A stretch of DNA of 64,000 nt from Acinetobacter bohemicus ANC 3994 (GCF_000367925.1 NZ_KB849176.1:62001-126000); one strand, 5' to 3'; counted from the first letter of the stretch, positions 24,646 through 35,276 are shown. Program-made: numbers and translations. The notes: generated from the sequence alone by a model not told the origin.

Positions 24646-26433
24646 ATGGCTGAAACTGACATTGCTATGCCAGAATCAACGCCTGTTGATTCACGCCCAG
24701 CATTTGCAATTGTAGAAGAGCTCAAAGCCAAATTTGGTGAGAACTTCTATGTGCAAGCGACTTTTGAAGATTTTCCAACGGTCTGGGTTGAGCGCGCGCG
24801 CGTACAAGATGTTTTAATGTTCTTGCGTAAAGTATCACGTCCATACGTGATGCTGTTCGACTTGTCTGCGGTAGATGAGCGTTTACGTACCCACCGTGAC
24901 GGTTTACCTGCATCAGACTTCACTGTGTTTTATCATTTGTTGTCGCTAGAGCGCAACAGTGATATTCGTATTAAAGTTGCGTTGAGTGAGAGTGATCTCA
25001 ATCTTCCAACCGCAACCAACATTTGGCCAAATGCCAACTGGTACGAACGTGAAGCTTACGATATGTTCGGGATCAATTTCGAAGGGCATCCAATGCTCCG
25101 TCGTATTTTGTTGCCAACCTATTGGGAAGGTCATCCACTGCGTAAAGAATATTCTGCACGTGCCACTGAATATACACCGTATATGCAGAACCAAGCGAAG
25201 CAGGATTTCGAGCAAGAACATTTACGTTTTGTTCCTGAAGATTGGGGTCTATCACGCGGTAATGCCGATGAAGATTTCATGTTCTTGAACTTAGGTCCAA
25301 ACCATCCATCTGCGCACGGTGCATTCCGTATCATTTTGCAGTTGGACGGTGAAGAAGTGAAAGACTGTGTGCCTGATATTGGCTATCACCACCGTGGTGT
25401 GGAAAAGATGGCTGAACGTCAAACTTGGCATTCATTCATTCCATATACCGACCGTGTTGACTACTTGGGTGGTTGTGCGCAAAACATGCCTTATGTGATG
25501 GGTGTGGAGCAAATGGCGGGAATTACTGTTCCTGACCGTGCACAATGTATCCGTGTCATGATGTCTGAATTATTCCGTATCAATAACCATTTGTTGTTTA
25601 TTGGTACTGCAATTCAAGATGCTGGTGGTATGACGCCAGTATTCTATATGTTTGCCGATCGTCAAAAGATCTATGATGCGATTGAAGCGATTACAGGCTA
25701 CCGTATGCATCCAGCATGGTTCCGTATTGGCGGGACTGCGCACGACCTTCCAAACAATTGGCAACATCTGATTCGTGAAATTCTCGAATGGATGCCGAAG
25801 CGTATGAATGAATACTATACAGCTGCACTACGCAACTCCGTATTTATTGGTCGTACCCGTAATGTTGCGCAATACGATGCAAAATCTGCATTGGCTTGGG
25901 GTGTAACAGGTACAGGTCTACGCGCGACAGGGATCGATTTCGACGTGCGTAAATACCGTCCTTATAGCGGTTATGAAAACTACGACTTCGACGTGCCTTT
26001 AGAATACGAAGGCGATGCTTACGCTCGTGTGATGGTTCACTTCCGTGAAATTGAAGAATCACTGAAAATTGTGAAGCAGTGCTTGGATAACATGCCATCT
26101 GGTCCATATAAAGCGGATCATCCTTTGGCTGTTCCACCACCAAAAGACAAGACATTACAAGATATTGAAACTTTGATTACGCACTTCTTGAGCGTGTCAT
26201 GGGGTCCTGTGATGCCTGCGGGTGAAGCGTCTGTAATGGCTGAAGTGGTAAAAGGTGCATCGAACTACTACTTGACTTCAGACAAGTCAACCATGAGTTA
26301 TCGTACCCGTATTCGTACACCAACTTTCACGCACTTACAGCAAATGCCTTCTGTGATTAATGGCAGTCTTGTATCTGACTTGATCATTTATTTAGCGACC
26401 ATTGACGTCGTAATGGCTGACGTGGATCGCTAG
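24646..26433 (+). CDS. nuoCD: NADH-quinone oxidoreductase fused subunits C and D
   Basis: A 595-residue fusion. Residues 1-190 are NuoC (30 kDa subunit: NIWPNANWYEREAYDMFGINFEGHP and RRILLPTYWEGHPLRKEY). Residues 205-595 are NuoD (49 kDa subunit: LNLGPNHPSAHG, IGYHHRGVEKMAE, RVDYLGG, and the quinone-site Tyr/His region near the start). The C-D fusion is normal in E. coli and many gammaproteobacteria. It forms the quinone-reducing module with NuoB. AGGAAG precedes the ATG. Confidence 0.97.
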   Translation: MAETDIAMPESTPVDSRPAFAIVEELKAKFGENFYVQATFEDFPTVWVERARVQDVLMFLRKVSRPYVMLFDLSAVDERLRTHRDGLPASDFTVFYHLLSLERNSDIRIKVALSESDLNLPTATNIWPNANWYEREAYDMFGINFEGHPMLRRILLPTYWEGHPLRKEYSARATEYTPYMQNQAKQDFEQEHLRFVPEDWGLSRGNADEDFMFLNLGPNHPSAHGAFRIILQLDGEEVKDCVPDIGYHHRGVEKMAERQTWHSFIPYTDRVDYLGGCAQNMPYVMGVEQMAGITVPDRAQCIRVMMSELFRINNHLLFIGTAIQDAGGMTPVFYMFADRQKIYDAIEAITGYRMHPAWFRIGGTAHDLPNNWQHLIREILEWMPKRMNEYYTAALRNSVFIGRTRNVAQYDAKSALAWGVTGTGLRATGIDFDVRKYRPYSGYENYDFDVPLEYEGDAYARVMVHFREIEESLKIVKQCLDNMPSGPYKADHPLAVPPPKDKTLQDIETLITHFLSVSWGPVMPAGEASVMAEVVKGASNYYLTSDKSTMSYRTRIRTPTFTHLQQMPSVINGSLVSDLIIYLATIDVVMADVDR

Positions 26434-26445
26434 GGAAAACGCATT

Positions 26446-26955
26446 ATGATGATTTTGACTGATAAAAAGCCACGTGTGAATGTTGAAGGGATTTTGACTG
26501 CGGATGAAATCCACGAAATCGAACATCACATTGGTCACTATCCATACCCACGTGCTGCATCACTGGATGCTTTAAAGTGTGTACAACGCCGTAATGGTTG
26601 GGTAGATGATGCACAGATGAATGCAATTGCTCAGCTTTTGACAATCAGTGTTGCTGATTTAGAAGGCGTGGCGACGTTCTATAACCGTATTTACCGCCAA
26701 CCTGTTGGTCGTCACGTGATTTTACTCTGTGACTCAATTGCTTGCTTCTTGATGGGTGCGGAAACTTTGGCAGAAGCATTCCAGCGCGAACTTGGAATTC
26801 AGTTTGGTCAAACGACTGCGGATGGTCGTTTCACTTTATTGCCAATTTGCTGTCTAGGGAACTGTGACAAAGGTCCAACCTTGATGATTGATGAAGACAC
26901 TCACGGATTGGTTGAAGTGACTTCAATTAAACAGTTATTGGAGAAGTATGTATGA
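26446..26955 (+). CDS. nuoE: NADH-quinone oxidoreductase subunit E
   Basis: The 24 kDa subunit of the NADH-dehydrogenase module, with a thioredoxin-like [2Fe-2S] domain (cluster N1a). Its four Cys are in LLCDSIACFLMG and ICCLGNCDKGP. The length of 169 residues fits. The start is one of two adjacent ATG codons at 26446/26449. It overlaps nuoF by four bases. Confidence 0.96.
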   Translation: MMILTDKKPRVNVEGILTADEIHEIEHHIGHYPYPRAASLDALKCVQRRNGWVDDAQMNAIAQLLTISVADLEGVATFYNRIYRQPVGRHVILLCDSIACFLMGAETLAEAFQRELGIQFGQTTADGRFTLLPICCLGNCDKGPTLMIDEDTHGLVEVTSIKQLLEKYV

Positions 26956-28280
26956 ATACTGAACCAAAACCAATTTATGGTGACGGTAACCCAGAAACTC
27001 ATCCATTGACTTGGCGTTTGAGTCAGCGTGACGAAGTTCGTAATGCTGATGACTACGAAGCACTTGAAGGTTATGCAGGGTTTAAAAAGGCGATTGAGTT
27101 GAAACCTGCTGAAGTGCTTGATGTGATTAAAGCTGCGACGGTAAAAGGTCGTGGTGGTGCAGGTTTCCCAGCAGGGATCAAATGGTCATTGATGGCGCCA
27201 AATGATGGCGGTCCTCGTTACCTCATTTGTAATGCTGATGAAATGGAACCGGGTACCTTTAAAGACCGTTTGTTGATGGAAAAACTTCCACATCAATTGA
27301 TCGAAGGCATGTTGATTGCGGCTTATACCTTAGAAGCAACACAAGGTTATATCTTCATCCGTGGTGAGTACATCGAAGCTGCTGGTTTCTTGAATGAAGC
27401 TTTAGAGCAAATTCGTGCTAAAGGGTACTTGGGTGAAAACATCTTAGGTACTGGTTGGAACTTTGATTTACACGTGCATACGGGTGCGGGTCGTTATATT
27501 TGTGGTGAAGAAACTGCATTGATTAACTCGCTTGAAGGTCGCCGTGCAAATCCACGTACTAAACCACCGTTTCCACAAGTTGCAGGTGCTTGGGGTCGTC
27601 CTACGATTGTCAACAACGTAGAGACTTTCAATAACTTGCCAGCGATTATTTTACGTGGTCCTGAATGGTATGTCGGTTTATCTGCGGGTAAATCGAAAGA
27701 TCCGGGCACTAAAATTTATGGTGCATCAGGTAAAGTAAAATTCCCAGGTTTATGGGAGCTTCCATTTGGTACCACAGCACGTGAAGTGATTGAAGACCAT
27801 GCCGGCGGTATGCGCGATGGCTTAACACTGAAAGCTTGGTTACCGGGCGGTGCATCGACTGACTTCTTGGCGGCTGAACACATTGATTTGCCTATGGATG
27901 CAGAAAGCATCATGAAGGCAGGTTCACGTTTAGGCACCTGTTTGTTAATGGTCGTGGATGAAACGCAATGTATGGTTTCAGCAACCCGTAACTTAGAAGA
28001 ATTCTTTGCACGTGAGTCATGTGGTTTCTGTACGCCTTGTCGTGATGGTTTACCTTGGGCGGTAAAAGCACTGAAAGCATTGGAAGATGGCACAGGTAAG
28101 AAAGAAGATATCGATCACTTACAAGAACTTACTCGTAAGCTTTGGATTGGTAAAACTTTCTGTGCCCACGCACCAGGTGCAATGGAACCACTCATGGGTG
28201 CACTCAAATATTTCCGCGGCGAATTTGAAGCAAAAGTAGTGAATGCTGCTGCTCAAGTTAGTCACGTAGAACCAGCTTAA
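26952..28280 (+). CDS. nuoF: NADH-quinone oxidoreductase subunit F
   Basis: The 51 kDa NADH- and FMN-binding subunit. GRGGAGFPAGIKWSLM is the NADH/FMN glycine-rich motif, and ICNADEMEPGTFKDR and YICGEETALINSLEGRR are further FMN-site markers. The [4Fe-4S] cluster N3 uses the Cys of ESCGFCTPCRDG plus the later TFCAHA. The length of 442 residues is typical. It is translationally coupled to nuoE and lies 11 bases before nuoG. Confidence 0.97.
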   Translation: MNTEPKPIYGDGNPETHPLTWRLSQRDEVRNADDYEALEGYAGFKKAIELKPAEVLDVIKAATVKGRGGAGFPAGIKWSLMAPNDGGPRYLICNADEMEPGTFKDRLLMEKLPHQLIEGMLIAAYTLEATQGYIFIRGEYIEAAGFLNEALEQIRAKGYLGENILGTGWNFDLHVHTGAGRYICGEETALINSLEGRRANPRTKPPFPQVAGAWGRPTIVNNVETFNNLPAIILRGPEWYVGLSAGKSKDPGTKIYGASGKVKFPGLWELPFGTTAREVIEDHAGGMRDGLTLKAWLPGGASTDFLAAEHIDLPMDAESIMKAGSRLGTCLLMVVDETQCMVSATRNLEEFFARESCGFCTPCRDGLPWAVKALKALEDGTGKKEDIDHLQELTRKLWIGKTFCAHAPGAMEPLMGALKYFRGEFEAKVVNAAAQVSHVEPA

Positions 28281-28291
28281 GGAATTCGACT

Positions 28292-30976
28292 ATGGCTACA
28301 ATTCATGTCGATGGAAAATCGTATGAAGTCAACGGCTCGGAAAACTTGCTGCAAGCATGTTTGAGTCTGGGCATCGACATCCCATATTTTTGTTGGCATC
28401 CATCCTTAGGTTCTGTCGGTTCTTGCCGTCAATGTGCCGTCACACAATATGCAAACGCTGATGATACGCGTGGACGTTTGGTGATGTCATGTATGACGCC
28501 TGCATCTGACAATACCTATATCTCGATTGAAGACAAAGAAGCGAAAGATTTTCGTGCCTCTATTGTTGAATTCTTGATGACCAATCACCCACACGACTGT
28601 CCAGTGTGTGAGGAAGGTGGTCACTGTCATTTACAAGATATGACTGTGATGACACAGCATGACCGTCGTCGTTACCGTTTTACCAAACGTACGCATTACA
28701 ACCAAGAGCTAGGCTCATTCATTTCACATGAAATGAACCGTTGTATCGCATGTTACCGTTGTGTTCGTTATTACAACGACTATGCGGGCGGTACGGACTT
28801 TGGCGTATATGCAAGTGCGTCACGTGTTTACTTCGGTCGTCCAGAATCAGGTACTTTAGAATCTGAATTCTCGGGTAACTTGACTGAAGTCTGTCCAACA
28901 GGTGTATTTACCGACAAAACCCATTCTGAACGTTATAACCGTAAATGGGACATGCAGTATGCGCCAAGCGTATGCCAAGGCTGTTCGTCAGGTTGTAATA
29001 TTTCTCCGGGTGAACGTTATGGTGAACTGCGTCGTGTCGAAAACCGTTTCAATGGTGACGTGAACCAATACTTCCTTTGCGATAAAGGTCGTTTCGGTAC
29101 AGGTTATGTGAACCGTGAAGATCGTCCGCGTCAACCACAATTCCGTGATGGTGCAAACGTAACAACTGTTTCAGTTGACCAAGCACTTGATCAAGTTATT
29201 GCAAATATCCAAGACAAAAAAGTATTGGGTATTGGTTCACCACGTGCAAGTTTGGAATCAAACTTCGCACTACGTGAATTGGTGGGTCAAGAGAACTTCT
29301 CTACAGGTCTTTCTCAGAAAGAACAAAACTTAGTTGAGTTGGCTGCATCGATCATGCAAACCGAGGGTGTTTACAACCCAAGTATGCGTGAAATTGAAAG
29401 TTATGATGCCGTGCTCATCTTAGGTGAAGACTTAACCCAAACTGCACCACGTATGGCATTGTCTGTTCGCCAAGCTGCGAAAAACAAAGCCAAAGAAATG
29501 GCGGCAGAACGTCGTACGCAAGAGTGGTTAGCGGAACCTGTGCAACGTATTGCTCAAGATGAAAAATCTCCGATTTACATTTTGGCGGCAACGCAAACGC
29601 GTCTTTCTGATGTTGCAACGGGTGAAGTGGTTGCTTCTCCAAATGATATCGCACGTTTAGGTTTTGCGGTTGCTGCGGCACTGCAAGGCGAAACGGTGAA
29701 TGGTTTAGATGACGATGCCAAAGCATTTGCGCAAACCATTGCAGATACCTTAAAAGCTGCGAAAAAACCACTGATCATTTCAGGTACAAGTTTGCAAGAT
29801 GCTTCTATTATGGAAGCGGCCGCGCAAGTTGCACAAAACTTGGGTGCAAATGCAGGTTTGACATTGACTGTTCCTGAAGTGAACTCAATGGGCTTAGCGA
29901 TTTTTGGTGGTCAAAGTTTAGAGCAAGCATTTGCGCAAGATTATGATGCCATCATCGTGGTTGAAAATGACTTATACCGTCGTTTACCAACCGCTCAAGT
30001 CGATGCAGCACTTGCAAAAGCGAACGATGTGATCGTGCTTGATCATTCTGAAACTGAAACCGTGAAGAAAGCCACTGTGGTGCTTTCTGCGGCAAGTTTT
30101 GCCGAAGGTGACGGTACTGTAGTGAGCCAAGAAGGCCGTGCACAACGTTTCTATCAAGTGTATGACCCAAGTTACTACAAACCAGAATTGGCGATTAAAG
30201 AATCATGGCGCTGGTTGCATGCCCTTGAAACAGGTCTGAAAGGTAAGGCGATTTCTTGGACATTACTAGACGACGTGATTGAATCTGTTGCTAAGAATGT
30301 TCCAGCATTAGAAGGCATTCAAGATGTTGCACCAGATGCAGGCTACCGTGTTCATGGTCTGAAAATTGCGCGTGAGCCACGTCGTTATTCAGGTCGTACT
30401 TCTATGCGTGCGCCGTTATCTGTGCATGAGCCTAAACAACCGATTGATATCGATTCTGCATTAACCTTCTCTATGGAAGGTTATGTAGGGAATGAAACGC
30501 CAGCGGCACTGGTGCCATTTGCATGGTCTGCGGGTTGGAACTCGCCACAAGCTTGGAATAAATTCCAAGACAATGTCGGTGGTCACTTAAAAGGTGGTGA
30601 TTCAGGCATTCGTTTATTCGACCGTCTGAAAAAACGTCCTGTACGTACTTTTGTTGCACCAACGCCTGTTGTTGCCAATGCAGAAAGCTTCCGTTTAGTG
30701 CCGATGCATCACATCTTTGCTTCAGGTGAATTTACGGTGAAAACACCAGCGATGGAATCTCGTATTCCAAACGCGATGTTTGCTGTAGGTGAACAAGATG
30801 CTGCACGTTTAAATGTGCAAGATGGTCAAAAAATTACTGTGCAAGCAGGTGAAGCAAGCATTAGTCTTCCAGTTCAAGTGATTGAATATTTACCGACAGG
30901 TTATATTGGTTATCCAATTGGTCTTGCACCAACGGTTTCACTTGCAGAGCCTGTGTCCGTCGCGGTAGGAGTGTAA
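28292..30976 (+). CDS. nuoG: NADH-quinone oxidoreductase subunit G
   Basis: The large 75 kDa-type subunit, 894 residues. The N-terminal [2Fe-2S] and [4Fe-4S] ligands appear as YFCWHPSLGSVGSCRQCAV, HDCPVCEEGGHCHLQD (includes the His ligand), and CIACYRCVRYYND. The next CQGCSSGCN is the extra [4Fe-4S] N7-type motif. The long C-terminal part is the molybdopterin-oxidoreductase-like domain without metal cofactor. It conducts electrons from NuoF toward NuoI and NuoB. Confidence 0.97.
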   Translation: MATIHVDGKSYEVNGSENLLQACLSLGIDIPYFCWHPSLGSVGSCRQCAVTQYANADDTRGRLVMSCMTPASDNTYISIEDKEAKDFRASIVEFLMTNHPHDCPVCEEGGHCHLQDMTVMTQHDRRRYRFTKRTHYNQELGSFISHEMNRCIACYRCVRYYNDYAGGTDFGVYASASRVYFGRPESGTLESEFSGNLTEVCPTGVFTDKTHSERYNRKWDMQYAPSVCQGCSSGCNISPGERYGELRRVENRFNGDVNQYFLCDKGRFGTGYVNREDRPRQPQFRDGANVTTVSVDQALDQVIANIQDKKVLGIGSPRASLESNFALRELVGQENFSTGLSQKEQNLVELAASIMQTEGVYNPSMREIESYDAVLILGEDLTQTAPRMALSVRQAAKNKAKEMAAERRTQEWLAEPVQRIAQDEKSPIYILAATQTRLSDVATGEVVASPNDIARLGFAVAAALQGETVNGLDDDAKAFAQTIADTLKAAKKPLIISGTSLQDASIMEAAAQVAQNLGANAGLTLTVPEVNSMGLAIFGGQSLEQAFAQDYDAIIVVENDLYRRLPTAQVDAALAKANDVIVLDHSETETVKKATVVLSAASFAEGDGTVVSQEGRAQRFYQVYDPSYYKPELAIKESWRWLHALETGLKGKAISWTLLDDVIESVAKNVPALEGIQDVAPDAGYRVHGLKIAREPRRYSGRTSMRAPLSVHEPKQPIDIDSALTFSMEGYVGNETPAALVPFAWSAGWNSPQAWNKFQDNVGGHLKGGDSGIRLFDRLKKRPVRTFVAPTPVVANAESFRLVPMHHIFASGEFTVKTPAMESRIPNAMFAVGEQDAARLNVQDGQKITVQAGEASISLPVQVIEYLPTGYIGYPIGLAPTVSLAEPVSVAVGV

Positions 30977-30979
30977 TTC

Positions 30980-31996
30980 ATGAATCAAGAAATTATACGT
31001 CAAACACCGCTTTGGGCTGAGAACTGGCCAATCGCTTACTCGGTTATTCAAGCGATTGTGATCTTGCTTGTGGTGGTGCTTGTCGCTGCGTTGATGTCAT
31101 TCGTCGAACGTCGTTTACTTGCATTATGGCAAGACCGTTACGGTCCAAACCGTGTTGGTCCTGGGGGGATGTTCCAAATCGTTGCTGACATGCTGAAAAT
31201 CATGTTCAAAGAGGATTGGACACCGAAGTTTGCGGACAAATTGACTTTCCGTTTAGCACCAGCAGTTGCCATGGCAACTGCGGTACTGTCATTCATGGTG
31301 ATTCCTGTAAGCCCAACGCTTGGCGTTGCGGACATGAGCATTGGCTTATTGTTCTTTATGGCAATGGCAGGGATTGCAGTCTATGCGGTATTGTTCGGTG
31401 GTTGGGCGTCTAATAACAAATATGCGTTATTGGGTGGTCTACGTTCTGCAGCACAAACCATTTCTTATGAAGTGTTCTTGGGTATTTCATTGATGGGTGT
31501 GGTCGCAATTGCGGGTTCATTCAACATGCGTGAAATTGTAGAAGCACAACGTGATGTGTGGTTTGTGATTCCTCAATTCTTAGGTTTCTTAATCTTTGTG
31601 GTTGCAGGTGTTGCGGTAACGCATCGTCACCCATTTGACCAACCAGAAGCTGAACAAGAATTAGCCGAAGGTTATCACGTTGAATACGGTGGTATGAAGT
31701 GGGGGATGTTCTTCGTTGCAGAATATGTCAACGTGGTTCTTATTTCAGCACTGATCGTTACTTTATTCTTCGGTGGATGGCTCGCACCATTCAACTTAGA
31801 AATTCCATTTATTCCACCCGTATTCTGGTTCATTATTAAAACAGCATTCTTTGTAATGATGTTTGTCTTGGCTCGTGGCTCGTTAATGCGTCCACGTTAT
31901 GACCAAGTGATGAACTTTGGTTGGAAGATTTGTTTGCCATTGGCGTTGGTCAACTTGTTGGTGACTGGTGCTGTGATTCTGATGAATCAGGCCTAG
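30980..31996 (+). CDS. nuoH: NADH-quinone oxidoreductase subunit H
   Basis: Membrane subunit of 338 residues with about eight helices that forms much of the quinone chamber. Conserved loops are visible: VERRLLALWQDRYGPNRVGPGG, LLGGLRSAAQTISYEV, and HPFDQPEAEQELAEGYHVEYGGMKWGMFF. It starts three bases after the nuoG stop. Confidence 0.97.
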   Translation: MNQEIIRQTPLWAENWPIAYSVIQAIVILLVVVLVAALMSFVERRLLALWQDRYGPNRVGPGGMFQIVADMLKIMFKEDWTPKFADKLTFRLAPAVAMATAVLSFMVIPVSPTLGVADMSIGLLFFMAMAGIAVYAVLFGGWASNNKYALLGGLRSAAQTISYEVFLGISLMGVVAIAGSFNMREIVEAQRDVWFVIPQFLGFLIFVVAGVAVTHRHPFDQPEAEQELAEGYHVEYGGMKWGMFFVAEYVNVVLISALIVTLFFGGWLAPFNLEIPFIPPVFWFIIKTAFFVMMFVLARGSLMRPRYDQVMNFGWKICLPLALVNLLVTGAVILMNQA

Positions 31997-32014
31997 GACA
32001 GCAAGGAGTACAAA

Positions 32015-32557
32015 ATGTATAAAATTCTAGCTGGATTCGGGTCAATTGTACGTTCATTGTGGATGGTTTTTAGCCACGTGACACGTAAACGTGACACCAT
32101 TTTATATCCAGAAGTGCCAGCTGAACAAATTGTTCCGCCGCGTTTCCGTGGTCGTATTGTATTGACTCGTGATCCAGATGGTGAAGAGCGCTGCGTTGCA
32201 TGTAACCTATGTGCGGTTGCATGTCCTGTCGGTTGTATCTCTTTACAAAAAGCTGAAAAAGAAGATGGTCGTTGGTATCCGGAGTTTTTCCGTATCAACT
32301 TCTCGCGTTGTATTTTCTGCGGTATGTGCGAAGAAGCATGTCCAACGACTGCAATTCAGATGACACCTGACTTCGAGTTAGGTGAATACGTTCGTCAAGA
32401 TTTGGTTTATGAGAAAGAAAACTTACTCATTTCAGGTCCTGGTAAATATCCTGACTATAACTTCTACCGTGTAACGGGTATGGCTGTTACAGGTAAAGAT
32501 AAAGGTCAAGCACAACGTGAAAGTGCGCCTGTTGACGTACGGAGCTTATTACCATGA
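32015..32557 (+). CDS. nuoI: NADH-quinone oxidoreductase subunit I
   Basis: The ferredoxin-like subunit with two [4Fe-4S] clusters (N6a and N6b). The ligands are CVACNLCAVACPVGC and CIFCGMCEEACPTTA. It passes electrons from NuoG to NuoB. The length of 180 residues is typical. AAGGAG lies upstream, and it overlaps nuoJ by four bases. Confidence 0.97.
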   Translation: MYKILAGFGSIVRSLWMVFSHVTRKRDTILYPEVPAEQIVPPRFRGRIVLTRDPDGEERCVACNLCAVACPVGCISLQKAEKEDGRWYPEFFRINFSRCIFCGMCEEACPTTAIQMTPDFELGEYVRQDLVYEKENLLISGPGKYPDYNFYRVTGMAVTGKDKGQAQRESAPVDVRSLLP

Positions 32558-33075
32558 TGTGGCCATTTTATTTGATGGCACTTGTGGCCATTATCTCTAC
32601 GGTTCGTGTTGTTACCAATGCGAATCCTGTACATGCATTGCTGAGCTTGATCGTATCACTTCTTGCCGTGGCAGGAATGTTTATGATCGTGGGTGCACCA
32701 TTTGCTGGTGCGCTTGAAATTATTGTTTATGCAGGTGCGATCATGGTGTTGTTCGTGTTTGTGGTGATGATGCTGAATCTGGGTCAACATACTGTTGAGC
32801 AAGAACGTAAGTGGCTCACTTCATCTGCATGGGCGTATCCAGCGTTAATGAGTTTCCTGATGGGCCTCGTGCTTGTATGGATGCTTGGTTCAGATTACAC
32901 CACGGCTGGTCCTGTGATGGGCACAGAAGTGATTGGACCTAAAGCAGTTGGTCAAGCGCTCTTTACTCACTATTTACTATTGGTAGAAGTTGCCGCGATG
33001 TTATTGCTTGCAGCCCTTGTTGCAGCATTCCATTTAGGCAAACGTGAACCAAGTGCAGAAAAGGAAAAAGAATAA
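32554..33075 (+). CDS. nuoJ: NADH-quinone oxidoreductase subunit J
   Basis: Membrane subunit, 173 residues, five predicted helices. The family stretch EIIVYAGAIMVLFVFVVMMLNLG is clear; its glycine-broken helix takes part in coupling redox changes to proton movement. The stop codon overlaps the nuoK start by one base (TAATG). Confidence 0.96.
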   Translation: MMWPFYLMALVAIISTVRVVTNANPVHALLSLIVSLLAVAGMFMIVGAPFAGALEIIVYAGAIMVLFVFVVMMLNLGQHTVEQERKWLTSSAWAYPALMSFLMGLVLVWMLGSDYTTAGPVMGTEVIGPKAVGQALFTHYLLLVEVAAMLLLAALVAAFHLGKREPSAEKEKE

Positions 33076-33383
33076 TGGGCAACATCCCTTTAGAACATGG
33101 TTTGATCGTTGCGACCATTCTTTTTGCACTTGGTTTTTACGGTGTAATGGTGCGACGCAACCTCTTATTTATGTTAATGAGCCTTGAAATTATGATGAAC
33201 GCAGCTGCACTTGCGTTTGTTTTAGCGGGTAGTGCTTGGTTACAACCAGATGGACAAATTATGTTTATCTTGATTTTAACCCTTGCTGCTGCTGAGGCAT
33301 GTATTGGTCTTGCGATCGTCCTTCAGTTCTACCATCGCTTCCATCATTTGGATGTGGATGCTGCTAGTGAGATGCGCGGATGA
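33075..33383 (+). CDS. nuoK: NADH-quinone oxidoreductase subunit K
   Basis: Small membrane subunit of 102 residues with three helices. The two conserved membrane Glu residues are in LMSLEIMMNAA and LAAAEACIGLAIVL, part of the proton channel. It overlaps nuoL by four bases. Confidence 0.97.
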   Translation: MGNIPLEHGLIVATILFALGFYGVMVRRNLLFMLMSLEIMMNAAALAFVLAGSAWLQPDGQIMFILILTLAAAEACIGLAIVLQFYHRFHHLDVDAASEMRG

Positions 33384-35275
33384 GTTATTTATATTTAACA
33401 GTATTATTTCCGCTCATTGGTTTTATCCTTTTAGCGGCAGGGCGTAACAAGCTTCCTGAAAATGTTGCAGCCATGATTGGGGTCGGTTCAGTCGGTTTAT
33501 CTGCTTTATTTGCATTGATAGCTGGCATGGGCTTTGTTGCAAATGGCTCAGTGGCACAAGTCCAACATCTGTGGACTTGGTTCAATGTCGGTGGTTTTGC
33601 ACCGGGCATGAGCTTACATTTAGATGGTTTATCATTACTCATGATGGGTATGGTGACGGGTGTGGGTTTCCTTATCCACATCTTTGCATCATGGTACATG
33701 CGTGGTGAAGAAGACTTCGCGCGTTTCTTCTCTTATTTCAACCTGTTTGTAGCAAGCATGTTGTTATTGGTCTTGGGCGATAACTTAGCGTTATTGTTCT
33801 TGGGTTGGGAAGGCGTAGGTCTGTGTTCATACTTGTTGATTGGTTACTACTACCAAAACCCTGAAAATGGTTTTGCAGCAATCAAAGCATTTACTGTAAC
33901 GCGTGTCGGTGACGTATTCTTGCTGATCGCATTGTTTTTGCTTTATCAACAATTTGGTACTTTGCATATTGGCACAATCGTTGCCAATGCACCTCAAGTA
34001 TTAGCGGGTGATCATTCACTGGCAATCTGGACATCTTTAATGTTGTTCTTAGGTGCGGCAGGTAAATCTGCACAAATTCCATTACAAACATGGCTGGCTG
34101 ATGCGATGGCAGGTCCTACACCTGTTTCTGCATTAATCCATGCTGCAACAATGGTAACAGCAGGTATTTATCTGTGCTGCCGTATGTTCTCTGTGTTTGA
34201 AATGACCCCTGAAGTGATGATGTTTATCTCAATCACGGGTGCGGTAACATTGATTGTGGCTGGTTTTGCTGCATTGGTTCAAACAGACATCAAACGTATT
34301 TTGGCTTACTCAACCATGAGTCAGCTGGGTTATATGTTTATGGCTGTTGGTGCTGAAGCTTACCAAGCAGGTTTGTTCCACATGCTTGCTCACGCATTCT
34401 TTAAAGCGTTATTATTCCTTTCTTCAGGTGCGGTGATTCTGGCTTACCATCACGAACAAAACATCTTCAAAATGGGTGGCTTGTTTAAACATAACAAATT
34501 CTTGTTTGCCTGCTTCGCCATTGGTGGCGGTGCATTGGCAGCGATTCCATTCTTAACCGTTGGTTTCTTCTCAAAAGATGCCATTCTTGGCGCAGTTTGG
34601 GCGCAAAGTCACATTGCAAATCTTCCTGTATATAACTGCTTATACTGGACTGGTGTTGCAGGTGCATTCTTAACCTCAATTTATACATTCCGTTTAATTT
34701 GGGTTGTATTCTTTGGTAAAGAAAATACGCCATATCATGCAATCAAAGGCGCAACCTATTGGGCTCCTTTGGCGATTTTGGCGGTACTTTCAACAGGTTT
34801 AGCGTACTTCTTAAAAGCACCCGTTGAAGCGATTCTCAACGCTGCAAAAATTCCAGCGTTTATTATTCCAGAAGCGCTTGAAGCAGGGGTACATGGTGCA
34901 GAGCATACAGCAGTCGGGATTGCACTAGCCGGTCTTGTGGTTGGCATCATCTTATTTGTATTTGCTTATAATGCAGTGAAAGGTTTTGCTCAAACTTCAT
35001 TTGGCGCTGGTCTGGTCAATATCTGCCGTAATGCACTTGGTTTCGATGCCTTGTATAACATCGTATTTGTGAAACCATATTTGCTGATTGCGAAAATTCT
35101 AGGTCGTGATCCGATTGATGGTTTGTGGTTAGTGCTTCCTGCCATTGTTAAAAGTGGTCATAGCTTCACAAGCTCGCGTCAAACAGGTTCATTGCGTGAA
35201 TACGCATCAAGTATGTCACTTGGTGTCGTAGTATTACTGATGATCTTGATCGTGATTCAGGTCGTGGGGAAATAA
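33380..35275 (+). CDS. nuoL: NADH-quinone oxidoreductase subunit L
   Basis: Antiporter-like proton-pumping subunit of 631 residues with about 15 helices and the long lateral helix near the C-terminus. Markers are FLGWEGVGLCSYLLIGYYY, the broken-helix LADAMAGPTPVSALIHAATMVTAG, and KRILAYSTMSQLGYMFMA. It starts a membrane trio with nuoM and nuoN, each spaced by one or two bases. Confidence 0.97.
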   Translation: MSYLYLTVLFPLIGFILLAAGRNKLPENVAAMIGVGSVGLSALFALIAGMGFVANGSVAQVQHLWTWFNVGGFAPGMSLHLDGLSLLMMGMVTGVGFLIHIFASWYMRGEEDFARFFSYFNLFVASMLLLVLGDNLALLFLGWEGVGLCSYLLIGYYYQNPENGFAAIKAFTVTRVGDVFLLIALFLLYQQFGTLHIGTIVANAPQVLAGDHSLAIWTSLMLFLGAAGKSAQIPLQTWLADAMAGPTPVSALIHAATMVTAGIYLCCRMFSVFEMTPEVMMFISITGAVTLIVAGFAALVQTDIKRILAYSTMSQLGYMFMAVGAEAYQAGLFHMLAHAFFKALLFLSSGAVILAYHHEQNIFKMGGLFKHNKFLFACFAIGGGALAAIPFLTVGFFSKDAILGAVWAQSHIANLPVYNCLYWTGVAGAFLTSIYTFRLIWVVFFGKENTPYHAIKGATYWAPLAILAVLSTGLAYFLKAPVEAILNAAKIPAFIIPEALEAGVHGAEHTAVGIALAGLVVGIILFVFAYNAVKGFAQTSFGAGLVNICRNALGFDALYNIVFVKPYLLIAKILGRDPIDGLWLVLPAIVKSGHSFTSSRQTGSLREYASSMSLGVVVLLMILIVIQVVGK

Positions 35276-35276
35276 G